In this document: positions 1 to 9,039 of the stretch, in pieces | Position numbering within the stretch: the first letter of the stretch is position 1 | Layout of the letters: every line of letters begins with the position of its first letter | Assembly: GCF_905250085.1 (NCBI RefSeq) | Contig: NZ_CAJNOB010000045.1 | Span: 1-64,000 of the forward strand | DNA: 64,000 bases | From: Candidatus Methylacidithermus pantelleriae | GTDB lineage: Bacteria; Verrucomicrobiota; Verrucomicrobiia; Methylacidiphilales; Methylacidiphilaceae | Reading direction: 5' to 3' | Program-made: the position numbers and the translations under genes | Notes under the pieces: model-generated | Databases searched by the model: none | The model's input: only the letters and a program-made list of their open reading frames with translations | What the model was told of the DNA's origin: nothing

Positions 1-1
1 G

Positions 2-445
2 CTCAAATACAACCTTTGGGGGAATGATGCCGGGAAGACGGCCGGAGCGATTCTTCCTTTTGTCCTTCTTCCCACTGGGGTGAGGACTGAGCCACAGCGG
101 AGTTACGCACTTGGCGTTTTGTTTCCTTGGGGTGGGGAGGTTGGGCCGGGTTGGGAGGTAGAGGCCATGACAGGTGTTTGGTTGGAAACGGGAGATCCGG
201 TCGTTTGGAGCTCTCTCCAAGTGGTTAATGTGGAGTGCGAACTTTCCTCTCAGACGGCCTGGTTTGGTGAGATGGCTTTTTTGGAAAGAGAAACTTCTCA
301 AAACTTTGAGTTCTCACCCATTTTGGGCACTGGGCTTTTGTATCTATTGCAGAAAAATAGCCAGCTGGACGTCGCACTTCATGTTAGCATACACGGGGGC
401 TTTCCTTCGGTTTCGGTAACGTTCGGTTGGAGCTTTCGGCAGTAA
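2..445 (+). CDS. Outer-membrane transporter-like protein, C-terminal part (PF13557-like)
   Basis: The reading frame is open from the window edge to a TAA at 443-445, so this is the 3' part of a gene that starts upstream. The translated fragment begins LKYNLWGNDAGKTAGAILPF and goes on with alternating polar/hydrophobic beta-strand segments, ending in an aromatic-rich strand (VSVTFGWSFRQ). The K-Y-N-L-W-G-N-D-x-G-K-T-A pattern followed by a PF-x-L-P-T strand is typical of the 'transporter, MetA-pathway of phenol degradation' family of outer-membrane beta-barrels. The substrate of this family is mostly unknown. A GTG at 80 gives a shorter frame, but the homology extends upstream of it. No terminator is visible downstream. 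Confidence 0.6.
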   Translation, partial: LKYNLWGNDAGKTAGAILPFVLLPTGVRTEPQRSYALGVLFPWGGEVGPGWEVEAMTGVWLETGDPVVWSSLQVVNVECELSSQTAWFGEMAFLERETSQNFEFSPILGTGLLYLLQKNSQLDVALHVSIHGGFPSVSVTFGWSFRQ

Positions 446-2040
446 GGCAGGCTTTGTCTTGGCTATTGGAAAAATTCGGCCGCCGAAGAAAAATCCCCTT
501 TTTTTCTTGTGGCTGGGGTATGGGGACAAAAACGTAAGCCGGCGGTGATTAGGGCGTTCTCTCTTTCCATAGATAGCCGCCTAACGACAAGAGGAGTTGT
601 CCACGGGTAGGGGAAAAGCCAGTCTCGTTTTCTATGAGTCAGTAGGAAAGACCTTTGTGCTAGCGGAAGGCGGTGGGAGAAATGGGGTGGCATAATCTGG
701 ATTAGGGAACTAAGCCAATGGCTTGTCGCTAAGGGTGGTGAGCAGGAGAGTTATGCGATCGATGGGAGCTCCAGGCCATGTGTCCATCGGAGAGCGAATC
801 GGAGCGGCTAGCTGGATGGGTCAAAGTGCGCCTCTGTCGCCCACGGCCATCGCCCCGTGGCCCGACAGGGACTTTGGGGGGAACATGGGCTTACGGTGAG
901 TGGGCAGAGGGTGAAATAACGACAACAGGGTTTTGGGTGGTGATGGCCGGACCATCGGAGCCGCAACATCCTTGGAGACCACACCACTGGTCGAATCGGT
1001 CCGCGATCGACTTCTGGCAGGAGACGGCCTAGGTCAGGCGACACTCGGTAGGTCCACGTCTTTGCATTGGCTCTGGGTTGTTCGCGTTTGCCCTCGGGCG
1101 CAGTTTCTCGCAAGGGGCGGGATCCAGCAGGGTTTTCCGGCCTCCAAGGGAGCCATTGTTTCTTTGCGAGCCACTACCCGGCTGGTTGTTGTGGCGCACG
1201 CCGACCCACTCCTTGGTCGTTGCATAGGACCCGATGGGTCAGCGGGTCTTTTTTTTGAGCGAGTGTCTCCTTGCCTTTGGCCGGGACTGGGATTGTCAGG
1301 CGTGGGCTTGCGCCTCTCATTGGAGTGGACTCAGGGGGAGGGCCAACCCGGGGTGCTCCGTCGACAGCACGCGCTGGTCGGGTGGTGGTTTGCAAGCTGG
1401 AGGGAGTATTGGTAGTCCGTTTCTTGCACTGGTAGTGGTCCGCATCCGTGGGTCGACCCGTCGGGGAAGAACCTCGGGCTGGCTTCCAGAGGGGGGCGAG
1501 TGAAGGTGCGCTCTCGCTGGCATCCGGCTGACGTTCCCGCGATCCAGAAGAAGATCGGATCCGGGTAGCAAGGACCGGAGCCTGTATGTACGCTAATACC
1601 TATGGCTGTGGAGCTGCGAGGAAAGTAACGGGGCGGAGATCCTTATACCCGTCGAAAAGGGGACATCGCCGTAAGCGTCGAAGCTGCCAAAGTTCGGTGC
1701 ATCCCACACGCGATGGCGCCTCATCCCAAGGATTGGTCTTTCTTCCGAAGGTAACCCAGGGGATCACATTGAAAGCTGATGTTGAGGTCACCCCACGGGC
1801 CAATGGCAGGAGTAAAAGCTTCTAATCACAATGATGCTTATACGCCACATTTGCTATGGCTCGAGGAGGCATGGCCCCATGGCAAAGCGACGGTTCCCAG
1901 AAAGCCTCCAAACAGCGATGCGAAGCTTTTGGGGGAGCTCAACCTTGTCAGCCCTCTCGAAGGACTTATGGCAGAGAAAGCTTTTATGAGAGGCAATTTT
2001 CTTAAAAAAGGGGGGTTGTGTCTCATACGTAATGTGATCT
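446..2040. other. Gene-free stretch, 1.6 kb
   Basis: Several overlapping open frames occur on both strands (largest about 160 codons at 933-1415, plus strand), but their translations are Arg/Gly/Trp/Pro-rich, have no domain I recognise and lack convincing ribosome binding sites. I see nothing that I can support as a gene. It may be decayed insertion-sequence DNA. Confidence 0.5.
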
Positions 2041-2490
2041 CTACTCCCGGAGGAAACGCATAAGAAACACCTTGATGGCGGAGCTTTCCACACATCGAAT
2101 TTCGGGGAGAAGCGGGCTGGGGGTCTGTCCTTTTTCGCTCCTCTCTGAGGGGAGCTCGACTAGCAAGTCCTCCAACACAGACAACCTCCCTTGACGACAG
2201 GTTTCCACAAGCTCAGCGAACGACACGGGCTTACCCAGAATCACCACCAGGGCTTGATCCAGCGCGGAGAGGTAAGCGGCCATATCCCCAAGACGCAAGT
2301 GCTCATCTGGGCTTGTCTCGATACGGGAAAGGCTCGCCTGACTTGTTCCCAATCGGGCTGCTAGCTGTCGTTGAGTGAGTCCGGCTTGGCGTCTCAAGAA
2401 GGAAAACGCTTTACCAATCCGGGTATTGGCTTTTTGGGTGCACCCGTTACGGGATCTGTCGGCTTTTTTTCTTGCCGGCTTCTTCTTCAT
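2041..2490 (-). CDS. XRE-family HTH transcriptional regulator
   Basis: A 149-residue protein. After a Lys/Arg-rich N-terminus (MKKKPARKKADRSR) comes a classic Cro/C1-type helix-turn-helix at about residues 26-80, with the signature AGLTQRQLAARLGTSQASLSRIE. The region after it is acidic/leucine-rich (residues 95-125) and is not a domain I recognise. Regulators of this size often act as antitoxins of HigBA-type pairs, and I looked for a RelE/HigB-like frame upstream (2500-2750, minus strand) but found only stop-interrupted frames. It therefore looks like a solitary regulator. The ATG at 2490 starts a Lys-rich leader; a start further in is possible. Target unknown. Confidence 0.75.
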   Translation of the reverse strand: MKKKPARKKADRSRNGCTQKANTRIGKAFSFLRRQAGLTQRQLAARLGTSQASLSRIETSPDEHLRLGDMAAYLSALDQALVVILGKPVSFAELVETCRQGRLSVLEDLLVELPSERSEKGQTPSPLLPEIRCVESSAIKVFLMRFLRE

Positions 2491-2746
2491 GAATTCGCCG
2501 CCATTTTACGGTGGTTTCGCTGAGCCTAGGAAAAGCCCCAAGGTTTTTGTCACCGCCACGGATCCAGCCAGCGGGCCGCCCGCTCATCGCGGAGCTTCCT
2601 TGTCCCACTGGCTGGTTTACGGCGTGGAGGTCACCCGTAAAGAGTCTTGGTCTCTTCCCTATCGTTTGAGGTTGTACCTATGGTCCATTCCGCTCAGAAA
2701 CCTTTTGCCTAGGTGCACACTTTACTTCTTCGACGAGGATCGCGGT

Positions 2747-4567
2747 TTATAAGCCTTTCTGGAGTGGCGTAAGAATGGCTAGCCATTGTTCCACGTGCGT
2801 AGGAAGTTTTCCCGACCCCACGAGTTTAAGGGTTTCCCTCAACCAGCCCTGCATAGGGACCGGGATCGTTAATACCCCTTGTCCTCCGAAACCGTTATAA
2901 GCTTGAATCTGGCTATCCTGAGTATCGGCCAATAGAACCTTTCCAGCGATCTCTAGCCGATCCAAGTCGACGACAGTAAGGGCGTTAGAAAATTTGCTAG
3001 CTACATAGGCATAATATCCTCCGCCTTTCTTAAAGCCGTACTCCACCCCGTGCACACCCGGCTCGGCCGGCAGCTGTTTGAGGACGCGATTGGTTTTTGT
3101 GTCGACGATCGTGATGGTTTGGCTCAAGGTGTTGGCGGTTACGACATACTTACCATCAGGGCTTACTGGCGTTTGAATGGGCAAAAGTCCGTAAGCGGGC
3201 CCGTTTACTTTTCCGGTTAGCGGGTCGTAGTCCGCAGCGAGGTCAATGTCTTCGACCTTTCTTTTCGCCTCCACATCAATGACAGACAAGGTGGAAACCT
3301 TCGGAGGAGTACCCAGAAAATTCGCGATATAGGCGCGTTTGCCATCGGGCGTCATTCCAACGGCAATTGGGATCACTGCTCCAATCGGGATCTCGGTAAC
3401 CTTCTCACTGTCCAGCTCAACGACGGATACGCTGCCCGCCAGGGCATTAGGGGTGATGAGCCACTTCCCGTCATCGCTAAGCCAGTGTCCGTGCGGGCCT
3501 GTGTGGGGACCGGTAGGGATGGCTCCCATAGGGCTGGGGTTGGCGCCAGGGGAAAGCTTCACAACCCTCTCTTCCCCATTGATGGCCACATACAGGGTGT
3601 CAGTCCCCGGTCTTGTCATAACGTGCGAGGGCGAATTACCAACGTGGATTACGCTGGTGATGTTACCCTTTTGCCGATCAAACACCTGCATTCGCTTGTC
3701 GAACCACTCGGTTTGGTAGATGTATTGGTAGGCTACATCCGTCCACATATTGTGAGGGTGATTCAGGTTGGTGGGGATCCCCTTGACCTTTTTCAGAATC
3801 TTCCAGGTAGTGGTGTCTAACTCCGTTGCCGAGCCAAACTTTGTCTTGCCTGAGATTTTCTCAAACTGGGTGTCGACCCAAACCTCCCCGACGCCTGGGA
3901 CAGGGGGTGAGAAAAGCTTGTTTGAGGCAGAAAAACTTAAGGTTCGTAGGGAGAACGTTTTTCCTCCAGCTCTGACCGGGATATCCGGAAGAGTAACGTC
4001 CCATGTCGGCTTCCGGTAGTCGCGCCAAAGGCTTGGTGTGGTGGCGACAAAAAAGGTGCGCAGGAGCTTTTTGGCTAGATCGCTTGTTACGGGAATCTTG
4101 GCGCCGGTCAGAAGCTCCCACTGGGAGCCTAGATCTAGACCGTCCGTGGCAGGGTCATCCACGATGACGGCACCAAACATGTAGGGATGAACCTTGCAGG
4201 TAAAAACGTAGAGGCCGGGTTCCGTTAGCTGAACCGTCACGCTACTGGAGGATGGCTTTTCCTGGTCTACTGGGACTCCTTTCGCTCCAACGGGCCAGAG
4301 CAGGCTGGTAATGGTGTGCTCGGTGTTTGTGTCGGTCATCTTGATAAGGACCGCTTCCCCTGGCTTTATAACTGCCAAGGCGTCGCCGCGAACCGGGTTT
4401 TTGAACCAAGTGCCAGGCTCGTCGGTCATTTCGAGGGTCGCTGTGGGAAGAATCCCTGCTTGGCTCAAGATGGCTTCTTCGCCTTGTTGGCCGGAGGAGC
4501 GGGCGAGCGGCAAAAAGAGCATCCAGGACAAGAATAAGGAAAATCGTGTGAAGGCAGATTTTTTCAT
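2747..4567 (-). CDS. Exported cupredoxin / YVTN beta-propeller protein
   Basis: A 606-residue exported protein. Residues 1-27 form a signal peptide (basic start, hydrophobic LFLSWMLFLPLA). Residues about 45-140 are a cupredoxin fold with a plausible type 1 copper site: His84 and a C-x2-H-x2-M loop (Cys124, His127, Met130). The rest is a beta-propeller of YVTN/cytochrome-d1-like repeats, with recurrent blades of the type SPDGKYVVTAN, TPDGKRAYIANF and VVDLDRLE. I see no haem-binding CxxCH. It lies 34 bp downstream of the multicopper oxidase gene on the same strand, so the two are probably co-transcribed, and an electron-carrier or scaffold role for the oxidase is a reasonable inference. The exact substrate is unknown. 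The ATG start fits the signal peptide. Confidence 0.8.
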   Translation of the reverse strand: MKKSAFTRFSLFLSWMLFLPLARSSGQQGEEAILSQAGILPTATLEMTDEPGTWFKNPVRGDALAVIKPGEAVLIKMTDTNTEHTITSLLWPVGAKGVPVDQEKPSSSSVTVQLTEPGLYVFTCKVHPYMFGAVIVDDPATDGLDLGSQWELLTGAKIPVTSDLAKKLLRTFFVATTPSLWRDYRKPTWDVTLPDIPVRAGGKTFSLRTLSFSASNKLFSPPVPGVGEVWVDTQFEKISGKTKFGSATELDTTTWKILKKVKGIPTNLNHPHNMWTDVAYQYIYQTEWFDKRMQVFDRQKGNITSVIHVGNSPSHVMTRPGTDTLYVAINGEERVVKLSPGANPSPMGAIPTGPHTGPHGHWLSDDGKWLITPNALAGSVSVVELDSEKVTEIPIGAVIPIAVGMTPDGKRAYIANFLGTPPKVSTLSVIDVEAKRKVEDIDLAADYDPLTGKVNGPAYGLLPIQTPVSPDGKYVVTANTLSQTITIVDTKTNRVLKQLPAEPGVHGVEYGFKKGGGYYAYVASKFSNALTVVDLDRLEIAGKVLLADTQDSQIQAYNGFGGQGVLTIPVPMQGWLRETLKLVGSGKLPTHVEQWLAILTPLQKGL

Positions 4568-4601
4568 GGTGGCTTCCTTTCGGTGGAGAATTAACGACGA
4601 A

Positions 4602-5558
4602 CTAAGGAATCACGCGGAATTTCCCCATCATTCCGCTTTGCATGTGTTGGACGACGTGGCAGTGGTAGTGCCAGTATCCTGGGCCTACACCTTCTCCAGC
4701 TTTCACCACGAAACTGGTACGACTCACCGGGCCAATGACGACGGTATCTACAATGGCTTGGGTGCCCGGATCCAGCCACCGGTGACCATGAAGGTGGAAG
4801 GTGTGGAACGCTGTTCCGAGGCCAAGGACGTGGAAACGGACAAGATCCCCTAGTTTAGCTCCAAACATGGGGTTGGTCCATAACGGGACTTCCCGGTGGA
4901 CAATATGATTTAACTCCTGGCCCCAAATCGTGGTTTCGTGCATCCATACGATGAACTCCCGCTTGATCTGGGAAAGATCCACTTGGGTAATTTGTCCATC
5001 GATCAAGGCAGCAATTTTGTTGCCTTTTGGATTGACGATAACGGTGCCAAAAAGGCCCTTATCCTCGGCTCCAACCATAGGGTCTCCAAATGCGTGATCG
5101 TGGTACGGCCAAGTCCCGGCAGTGCCGAGGGCAGCATCCCATTCATAGGTGTAAGGCTTCCCTGGGTAAGCGACTTGGTCTTGGACCCCGTTGAGCATTT
5201 TCGTTGTGCCGTCGCTGGGGAACTTATAGTGGACTCCATGAACGTGGATGCTGACTGGGTCATGGGAGCCCTCAATGCCGTGTTCCAGGGTGACCTCGGC
5301 TTTGTCGCCCTCCTGGAGGACAAGGGTGGGGCCGGGGATCGTGGGACCTTTGGCATAGAGGGAGGTTAGGTCACGAGTTTTGCCATTTTCTTCCATGAGG
5401 TGACGTTCCATCTGGTAAGCGAGTTGGCCGGAAGGCATTCGCGCCGCCTTGAGGGTAATGCGGTGGAAAGCTGCGAAGAGGGGTGGAGCGCCCCCCAGGC
5501 CACATAGCGTGATCCAAAGGAACCCTGCAAGGACGCAACGGAAGGGGATGGGCTTCAT
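4602..5558 (-). CDS. Two-domain multicopper oxidase (small-laccase type, T1 copper in domain 2)
   Basis: A 318-residue periplasmic protein with a signal peptide. It carries all four multicopper oxidase histidine motifs: H-V-H (His105/107), H-D-H (His153/155), H-x2-H-x-H (His252/255/257) and H-C-H-x3-H-x4-M (His299, Cys300, His301, His305, Met310). Domain 1 has no Cys in its copper motif (GTWPYHDHAFG), so the only type 1 copper is in domain 2, as in two-domain small laccases that trimerise; this distinguishes it from NirK nitrite reductase, where the T1 Cys is in domain 1. Expected activity: one-electron oxidation of a donor coupled to O2 reduction. I start at the ATG at 5558; a TTG at 5567 in the same frame is less likely. 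It heads an operon with the cupredoxin/propeller gene and is divergent from the SufR-like regulator. Confidence 0.82.
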   Translation of the reverse strand: MKPIPFRCVLAGFLWITLCGLGGAPPLFAAFHRITLKAARMPSGQLAYQMERHLMEENGKTRDLTSLYAKGPTIPGPTLVLQEGDKAEVTLEHGIEGSHDPVSIHVHGVHYKFPSDGTTKMLNGVQDQVAYPGKPYTYEWDAALGTAGTWPYHDHAFGDPMVGAEDKGLFGTVIVNPKGNKIAALIDGQITQVDLSQIKREFIVWMHETTIWGQELNHIVHREVPLWTNPMFGAKLGDLVRFHVLGLGTAFHTFHLHGHRWLDPGTQAIVDTVVIGPVSRTSFVVKAGEGVGPGYWHYHCHVVQHMQSGMMGKFRVIP

Positions 5559-5587
5559 GGTGGGCAAAGTGTTCTAAAAAAATGAAA

Positions 5588-5597
5588 CTTTGTAAAG
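5588..5597. promoter_or_regulatory. Near-palindrome in the divergent oxidase/regulator intergenic region
   Basis: The roughly 90 bp between the oxidase and the regulator is AT-rich and holds the near-palindrome CTTTGTAAAG, a possible operator or core-promoter element. It does not match the CAAC-N6-GTTG boxes described for SufR. This is a weak call based only on symmetry and position. Confidence 0.2.
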
Positions 5598-5648
5598 AAT
5601 AAAATTGATAAACTTGATTTTTTTCCGCCTCTGGAACCCAATCCATCT

Positions 5649-6305
5649 ATGGAAAACCTATTCGCCCTTCGAAGCCGCCAAGCTGGTATCCTCGGAAGGT
5701 TATTGCAAAAAAAAGGAGGTCTTACGATGGACCAGCTGGCCAGAGAACTAGGAATTTCCAAGGCGGCCGTGGGACAACACCTTATCGCCCTGGAACGAGA
5801 CGGGTTGGTCGCCCGCAGCGAGCTAGTCAAAACTCGGGGTAGACCTAGCCATCTCTACGTGCTAACCGAAAGTGGTCTCCATGTCTTCCCCAAGCATTAC
5901 GATTGGTTTGCTCGCCTGCTCCTAGAACACTACCTGAAGAGTTTTGGCTCCGAATCGACCCAAAAAATTCTCTACCAGCTGGGCCAGAAACTCGCCGAGA
6001 ATTTTTCTGCGCGCCTGGCAGGGAAAAAAGACAACGAGCGTCTCCAGGAAGTCGTGGCCATTATGAGCGAGCTAGGGTACGAAGCCGAGCTTGTGGCTGA
6101 TGCCGATCCCCCTTTTATCCGGGCTTTTAACTGCATTTATCATCATTTGGCAAAAGAGAACCCAGAGGTCTGCTTTCTAGACCTAGGTCTTCTGGATGCG
6201 CTCCTGGGCCGTGTGGAACATCGCGAGTGCATGGTGCGAGGCGGGCTGTGCTGCGCCTTTTGCCCTCTGGGATCGAATACCAGGCGAGCCTTTGGTTGCG
6301 CCTAG
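5649..6305 (+). CDS. SufR-like winged-HTH regulator with C-terminal cysteine cluster
   Basis: A 218-residue regulator. Residues about 12-75 form a winged helix-turn-helix of the DeoR/ArsR-like type found in SufR (MDQLARELGISKAAVGQHL, then a basic wing KTRGRPSHLYVLT). The C-terminal region has the cysteine pattern typical of SufR-type Fe-S sensors: NC-IYHHLA, E-V-C-F, R-E-C-M-V-R-G-G-L-C-C-A-F-C. Family knowledge suggests a 4Fe-4S cluster that responds to iron, oxidants or NO. It is transcribed divergently from the laccase-type oxidase operon, which makes that operon the obvious target, and there is no suf operon in the window. So the regulated process is likely copper/oxidative or nitrosative rather than Fe-S assembly. 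This is inference. Confidence 0.75.
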   Translation: MENLFALRSRQAGILGRLLQKKGGLTMDQLARELGISKAAVGQHLIALERDGLVARSELVKTRGRPSHLYVLTESGLHVFPKHYDWFARLLLEHYLKSFGSESTQKILYQLGQKLAENFSARLAGKKDNERLQEVVAIMSELGYEAELVADADPPFIRAFNCIYHHLAKENPEVCFLDLGLLDALLGRVEHRECMVRGGLCCAFCPLGSNTRRAFGCA

Positions 6306-7086
6306 CCGATGCTCAACGCCAGCAACGCTTTTCCCTAACGGCGGTGGACTTCCCTTGGTAAGGTTAGTCTCTGAGCTAGTTCTCGGCCCATAAGAGAGGG
6401 CTTTCTGGGTTGCAGGAGCACGTTGGGATGGGTTTTCCTTTGAGGCCACCACAGTGGCAGGACCGCAACTCTTTATGGCTCAGCCTCTGCCAAAGGGTAT
6501 CAGAGTTTGAAGAGCGAAGCGATGCCACGATGGCTTTCGTAAAATGAGCTAGCTTGTTAGCCCAAACTCCCCAGTCTTTCTTGGGACCTCACTCTCCGTT
6601 ACGAGGCAAGAATATGCAGCTTAGGCGATTTGAGAAACCTTACCATACTGCTTGGCCAGCTTGTCCTGGTAGAACGGTCCGGGCCAGCCTAGTGAACCGT
6701 TCCTAAAACCCTAGACAATCGTTCCCCTGTCAGGGAGGATGGTCCGGGACGCCGGCCGGACAGTGCTGCCGACGATTTGCGTGCTGGGATTCCGCTGGCA
6801 AAGCCCGGATAGCGCCCAGTCTCACGTTTTCGAGGAAAGAGGTGCGGGAGGTTGTCCATTGCCTGCCGACTGCTTATACGCTGCTTACGCCTCTTGAAGT
6901 CTTTTCCGAACCCCCGTTATAGACACGACCATGCATGCTTCTCCCATTGCTTGCGGCTAGGGCGAAGGTGACATGACCCCCATTGCGGAGTAGATACGAC
7001 TGTCTCTGGCACGGATTAGATGTTCAAAGAGACCGAATGGTTTCCGGGCGAGAGCACAAGACCGCGCTCTAGCTAGACCTTGTGGC
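6306..7086. other. Gene-free stretch, 0.8 kb
   Basis: Only short shadow frames on both strands. I see no RNA gene, no repeat and no protein I recognise. It separates the regulator from a decayed IS607-type element. Confidence 0.5.
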
Positions 7087-7169
7087 ATGATGGCGCGCGT
7101 AATTGACTGCGCCGATGAGAGACGTGTAGACCCAGTCGACTTCGATCATTTCGACTGCGGCAGCAAAAG

Positions 7170-8310
7170 AAGCCGACTTCACCATCGCGATCGCTTCAGC
7201 TCAGGCGAAGGAAGAGAGCGGGCGAGTCCGAACGGGATCCACCGACTCAAGCTCAAGCTTTTTCTTGCGCAAATCCCCTCGCTCGATGACAAGCGCCTTA
7301 CCCGATTGAGCATACCCCCGGGCAATTTCTTTCCACGCATCACCAAGGATCGCTTTCGTTTGCTCCTCGTTCTTGCCATAGAGATTCAATTGGATCCCGC
7401 GGATTCTCACGCGATTGCCCAAGCCGCCCGTTTGGGCCAAAGCGAGACGATACCTCGTTCGTGTCGATGCCGACCGCTCCGGCAAGGCGGCGAATCAGCA
7501 GGGAAACGGCTTCGCGCCTCGACGCTTGGCAAACACCCGCGACCCCTTGCGCTCCCGCACAAAGCCGTAGCTTTACCGCGGATCCCTCCCGCTTCCAGAC
7601 GAGTTTCCGAGGCTTGTTGTCCCGGTCACGATCCAGCTGGCAGTTAGTGCCTGGAGGATCGCCTCCTGGCCGTGGGCGAAGCGCATGCCCGTAAGAACCA
7701 GATATTGGCTCGCGCTCCCCCATCCATCCGGCAACCATAACTGCAGCCGAAGGCCGCCGTCCGAGGCGACTACGGCTTGGCAGGACTGGTTGCCGGCGGC
7801 CTCGTCCTTCGACCCCAGCACACAGAACGGGCTCCCTCGCTGCGCCTGCCAATCCCTCTTCCGGTCCGCATGGTTGACCTACCCGTTTTCTTCCCATGAA
7901 AACTTTTTACGGGAAGATGCGGCGGCAACCGAAACAGAGACCCACCGGATCGGCGAGGACCGCGTCAAGCTTGCTCGGAAGGATAGCCAGCCGCCGCTTT
8001 TTTGATCAAAACCGTTCGATCGCGCCCTTTTCTCCTCAAGGTCGCAGATGACCTCTTCCCAGTTTCCGAATTTCTTCCCTAGCTTTTCCATCAGAACTAG
8101 GACCGCCGTTCGCCAATCGAAGCGATCTTTCCTTCGAGCTTGGACGGGCAGGGTATAAAACTCTTGGACGGTAAGACTAAACCGCGGCAGCCAGGATCGC
8201 TTAATTTTCTTCCGTGAAACGCCAGCACGCATCTGCACGAAAGGGCTCTGCTGCGCTCCTGCTCGGGCGTCACCCGCAACTGCGTCGGGTTAGGGAAAAC
8301 AGCGAGCTTG
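7170..8310 (-). pseudogene. tnpB: TnpB-like IS605/IS607 accessory protein, decayed
   Basis: Fragments in three frames on the minus strand match successive parts of the TnpB-related accessory protein: an N-terminal coiled region (8238-7990), a middle part with the hallmark LGSKDEAAGNQSC and a following LVLTGMRFAHGQEAILQAL (7820-7640), the RuvC-I-like RLAGAVGIDTNE (about 7490), and a C-terminal piece with LNLYGKNEEQTKAILGDAW and KALVIERGDLRKKKLE (7390-7250). Several frameshifts separate them, so no functional nuclease can be made. TnpB homologues are RNA-guided nucleases related to the ancestors of Cas12. Confidence 0.65.
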
Positions 8311-8311
8311 C

Positions 8312-8880
8312 TCATGCGATGGTTTCGAGCGCCTTCTTGGCACGGCTCTGCGCGGATTTCTTCTCGTAAAGCCTGGCACACAATGAAACGATCACCTCCT
8401 GCAGGTCGCGCACGATATCGTCGGTCATCCCATTCGGCCCGCCACCAGGATCGATCGACTCTAGCCGGCCAATCCCGCTTACCGGTACTCGAAACCGATA
8501 CGGATCAGTTGGAGGCGGTGCTCGACCAGGACAGCGCCGACCTTCGGATGACAAACCTGCCCAACGAGCTCTTTGCGATCGCCGTTCATCCCCGAGCCGA
8601 CCACCTGACGGCCTTGACGATCCGCAGCCGTTTGCTTGAGAGTAAACTGAGAGAACCTAAACCAGCTTGCTGTCTCAATCCGCTTTTTTCACCGGCGCTT
8701 GCACACCCGCGCGTAGAAGGCCACCCCATCGGGTTGCGAAGAGTCCGCATGAACAATGAGCTTCCCAGTTGGCAACGATTCTCCGGGAACGGGCAAACGC
8801 CCCCCTTTACATCCGCCAAGCCGTCCTGCACCCAACACCCTGCCGCTTGGCCCACGTACTCACATTCAGAGAAATACTGC
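8312..8880 (-). pseudogene. tnpA: IS607-family serine recombinase TnpA, decayed
   Basis: At the 5' side, reading the minus strand from about 8880, the frame gives SLNVSTWAKRQGVGCRTAWRM and then a stop; this is the MerR-like N-terminus of IS607 TnpA (consensus WAKxxGVxYxTAxRW). The middle retains VLVEHRLQLIRIGFEYR (family motif VEHRDRLTRFGFEY), again followed by a stop, and the C-terminus reads MTDDIVRDLQEVIVSLCARLY with a basic tail, all typical of the family. Several frameshifts/stops make it non-functional. Confidence 0.7.
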
Positions 8881-9039
8881 CATGAACAACCTTAGGTGTC
8901 TTGTTTGGCTGTTAGCCACCCTAGAAGGAGCTTTCCTCAAAAGCCGGATCGATACGCGCGGCGACTTAAAAACGATGAAAAAACTCCCGCCTCCTCGGGG
9001 TCTTTGACGCGGCCACCCTGCAAGGTTTTAGAGGCTTTT

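Larger units (their letters stand above)
7100..8890 (-). mobile_element. Decayed IS607-family element, copy 1 (tnpA + tnpB remnants)
   Basis: On the minus strand a tnpA remnant (8312-8880) is followed by a tnpB-like remnant (about 7170-8310), the gene order of IS607-type elements. Both are broken by frameshifts and stops. The same arrangement, in the plus orientation and with comparable decay, occurs at 53.33-55.09 kb, and a tnpA-only copy lies at 23.17-23.64 kb. Exact ends are not defined: I could not identify terminal repeats by eye, as is usual for IS607, which has none. Confidence 0.7.

Noticed and set aside
933-1415. A 160-codon plus-strand frame in the first gene-free block
   Set aside because: No domain, no ribosome binding site, and composition typical of random GC-rich DNA.
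2500-2750. Possible RelE/HigB toxin upstream of the XRE regulator
   Set aside because: All three minus-strand frames are interrupted by stops and do not show a toxin pattern.
4602-5558. Considered copper nitrite reductase NirK for the multicopper oxidase
   Set aside because: NirK has its type 1 Cys in domain 1; this protein has HDH without Cys there and its only HCH Cys in domain 2, as in two-domain laccases.
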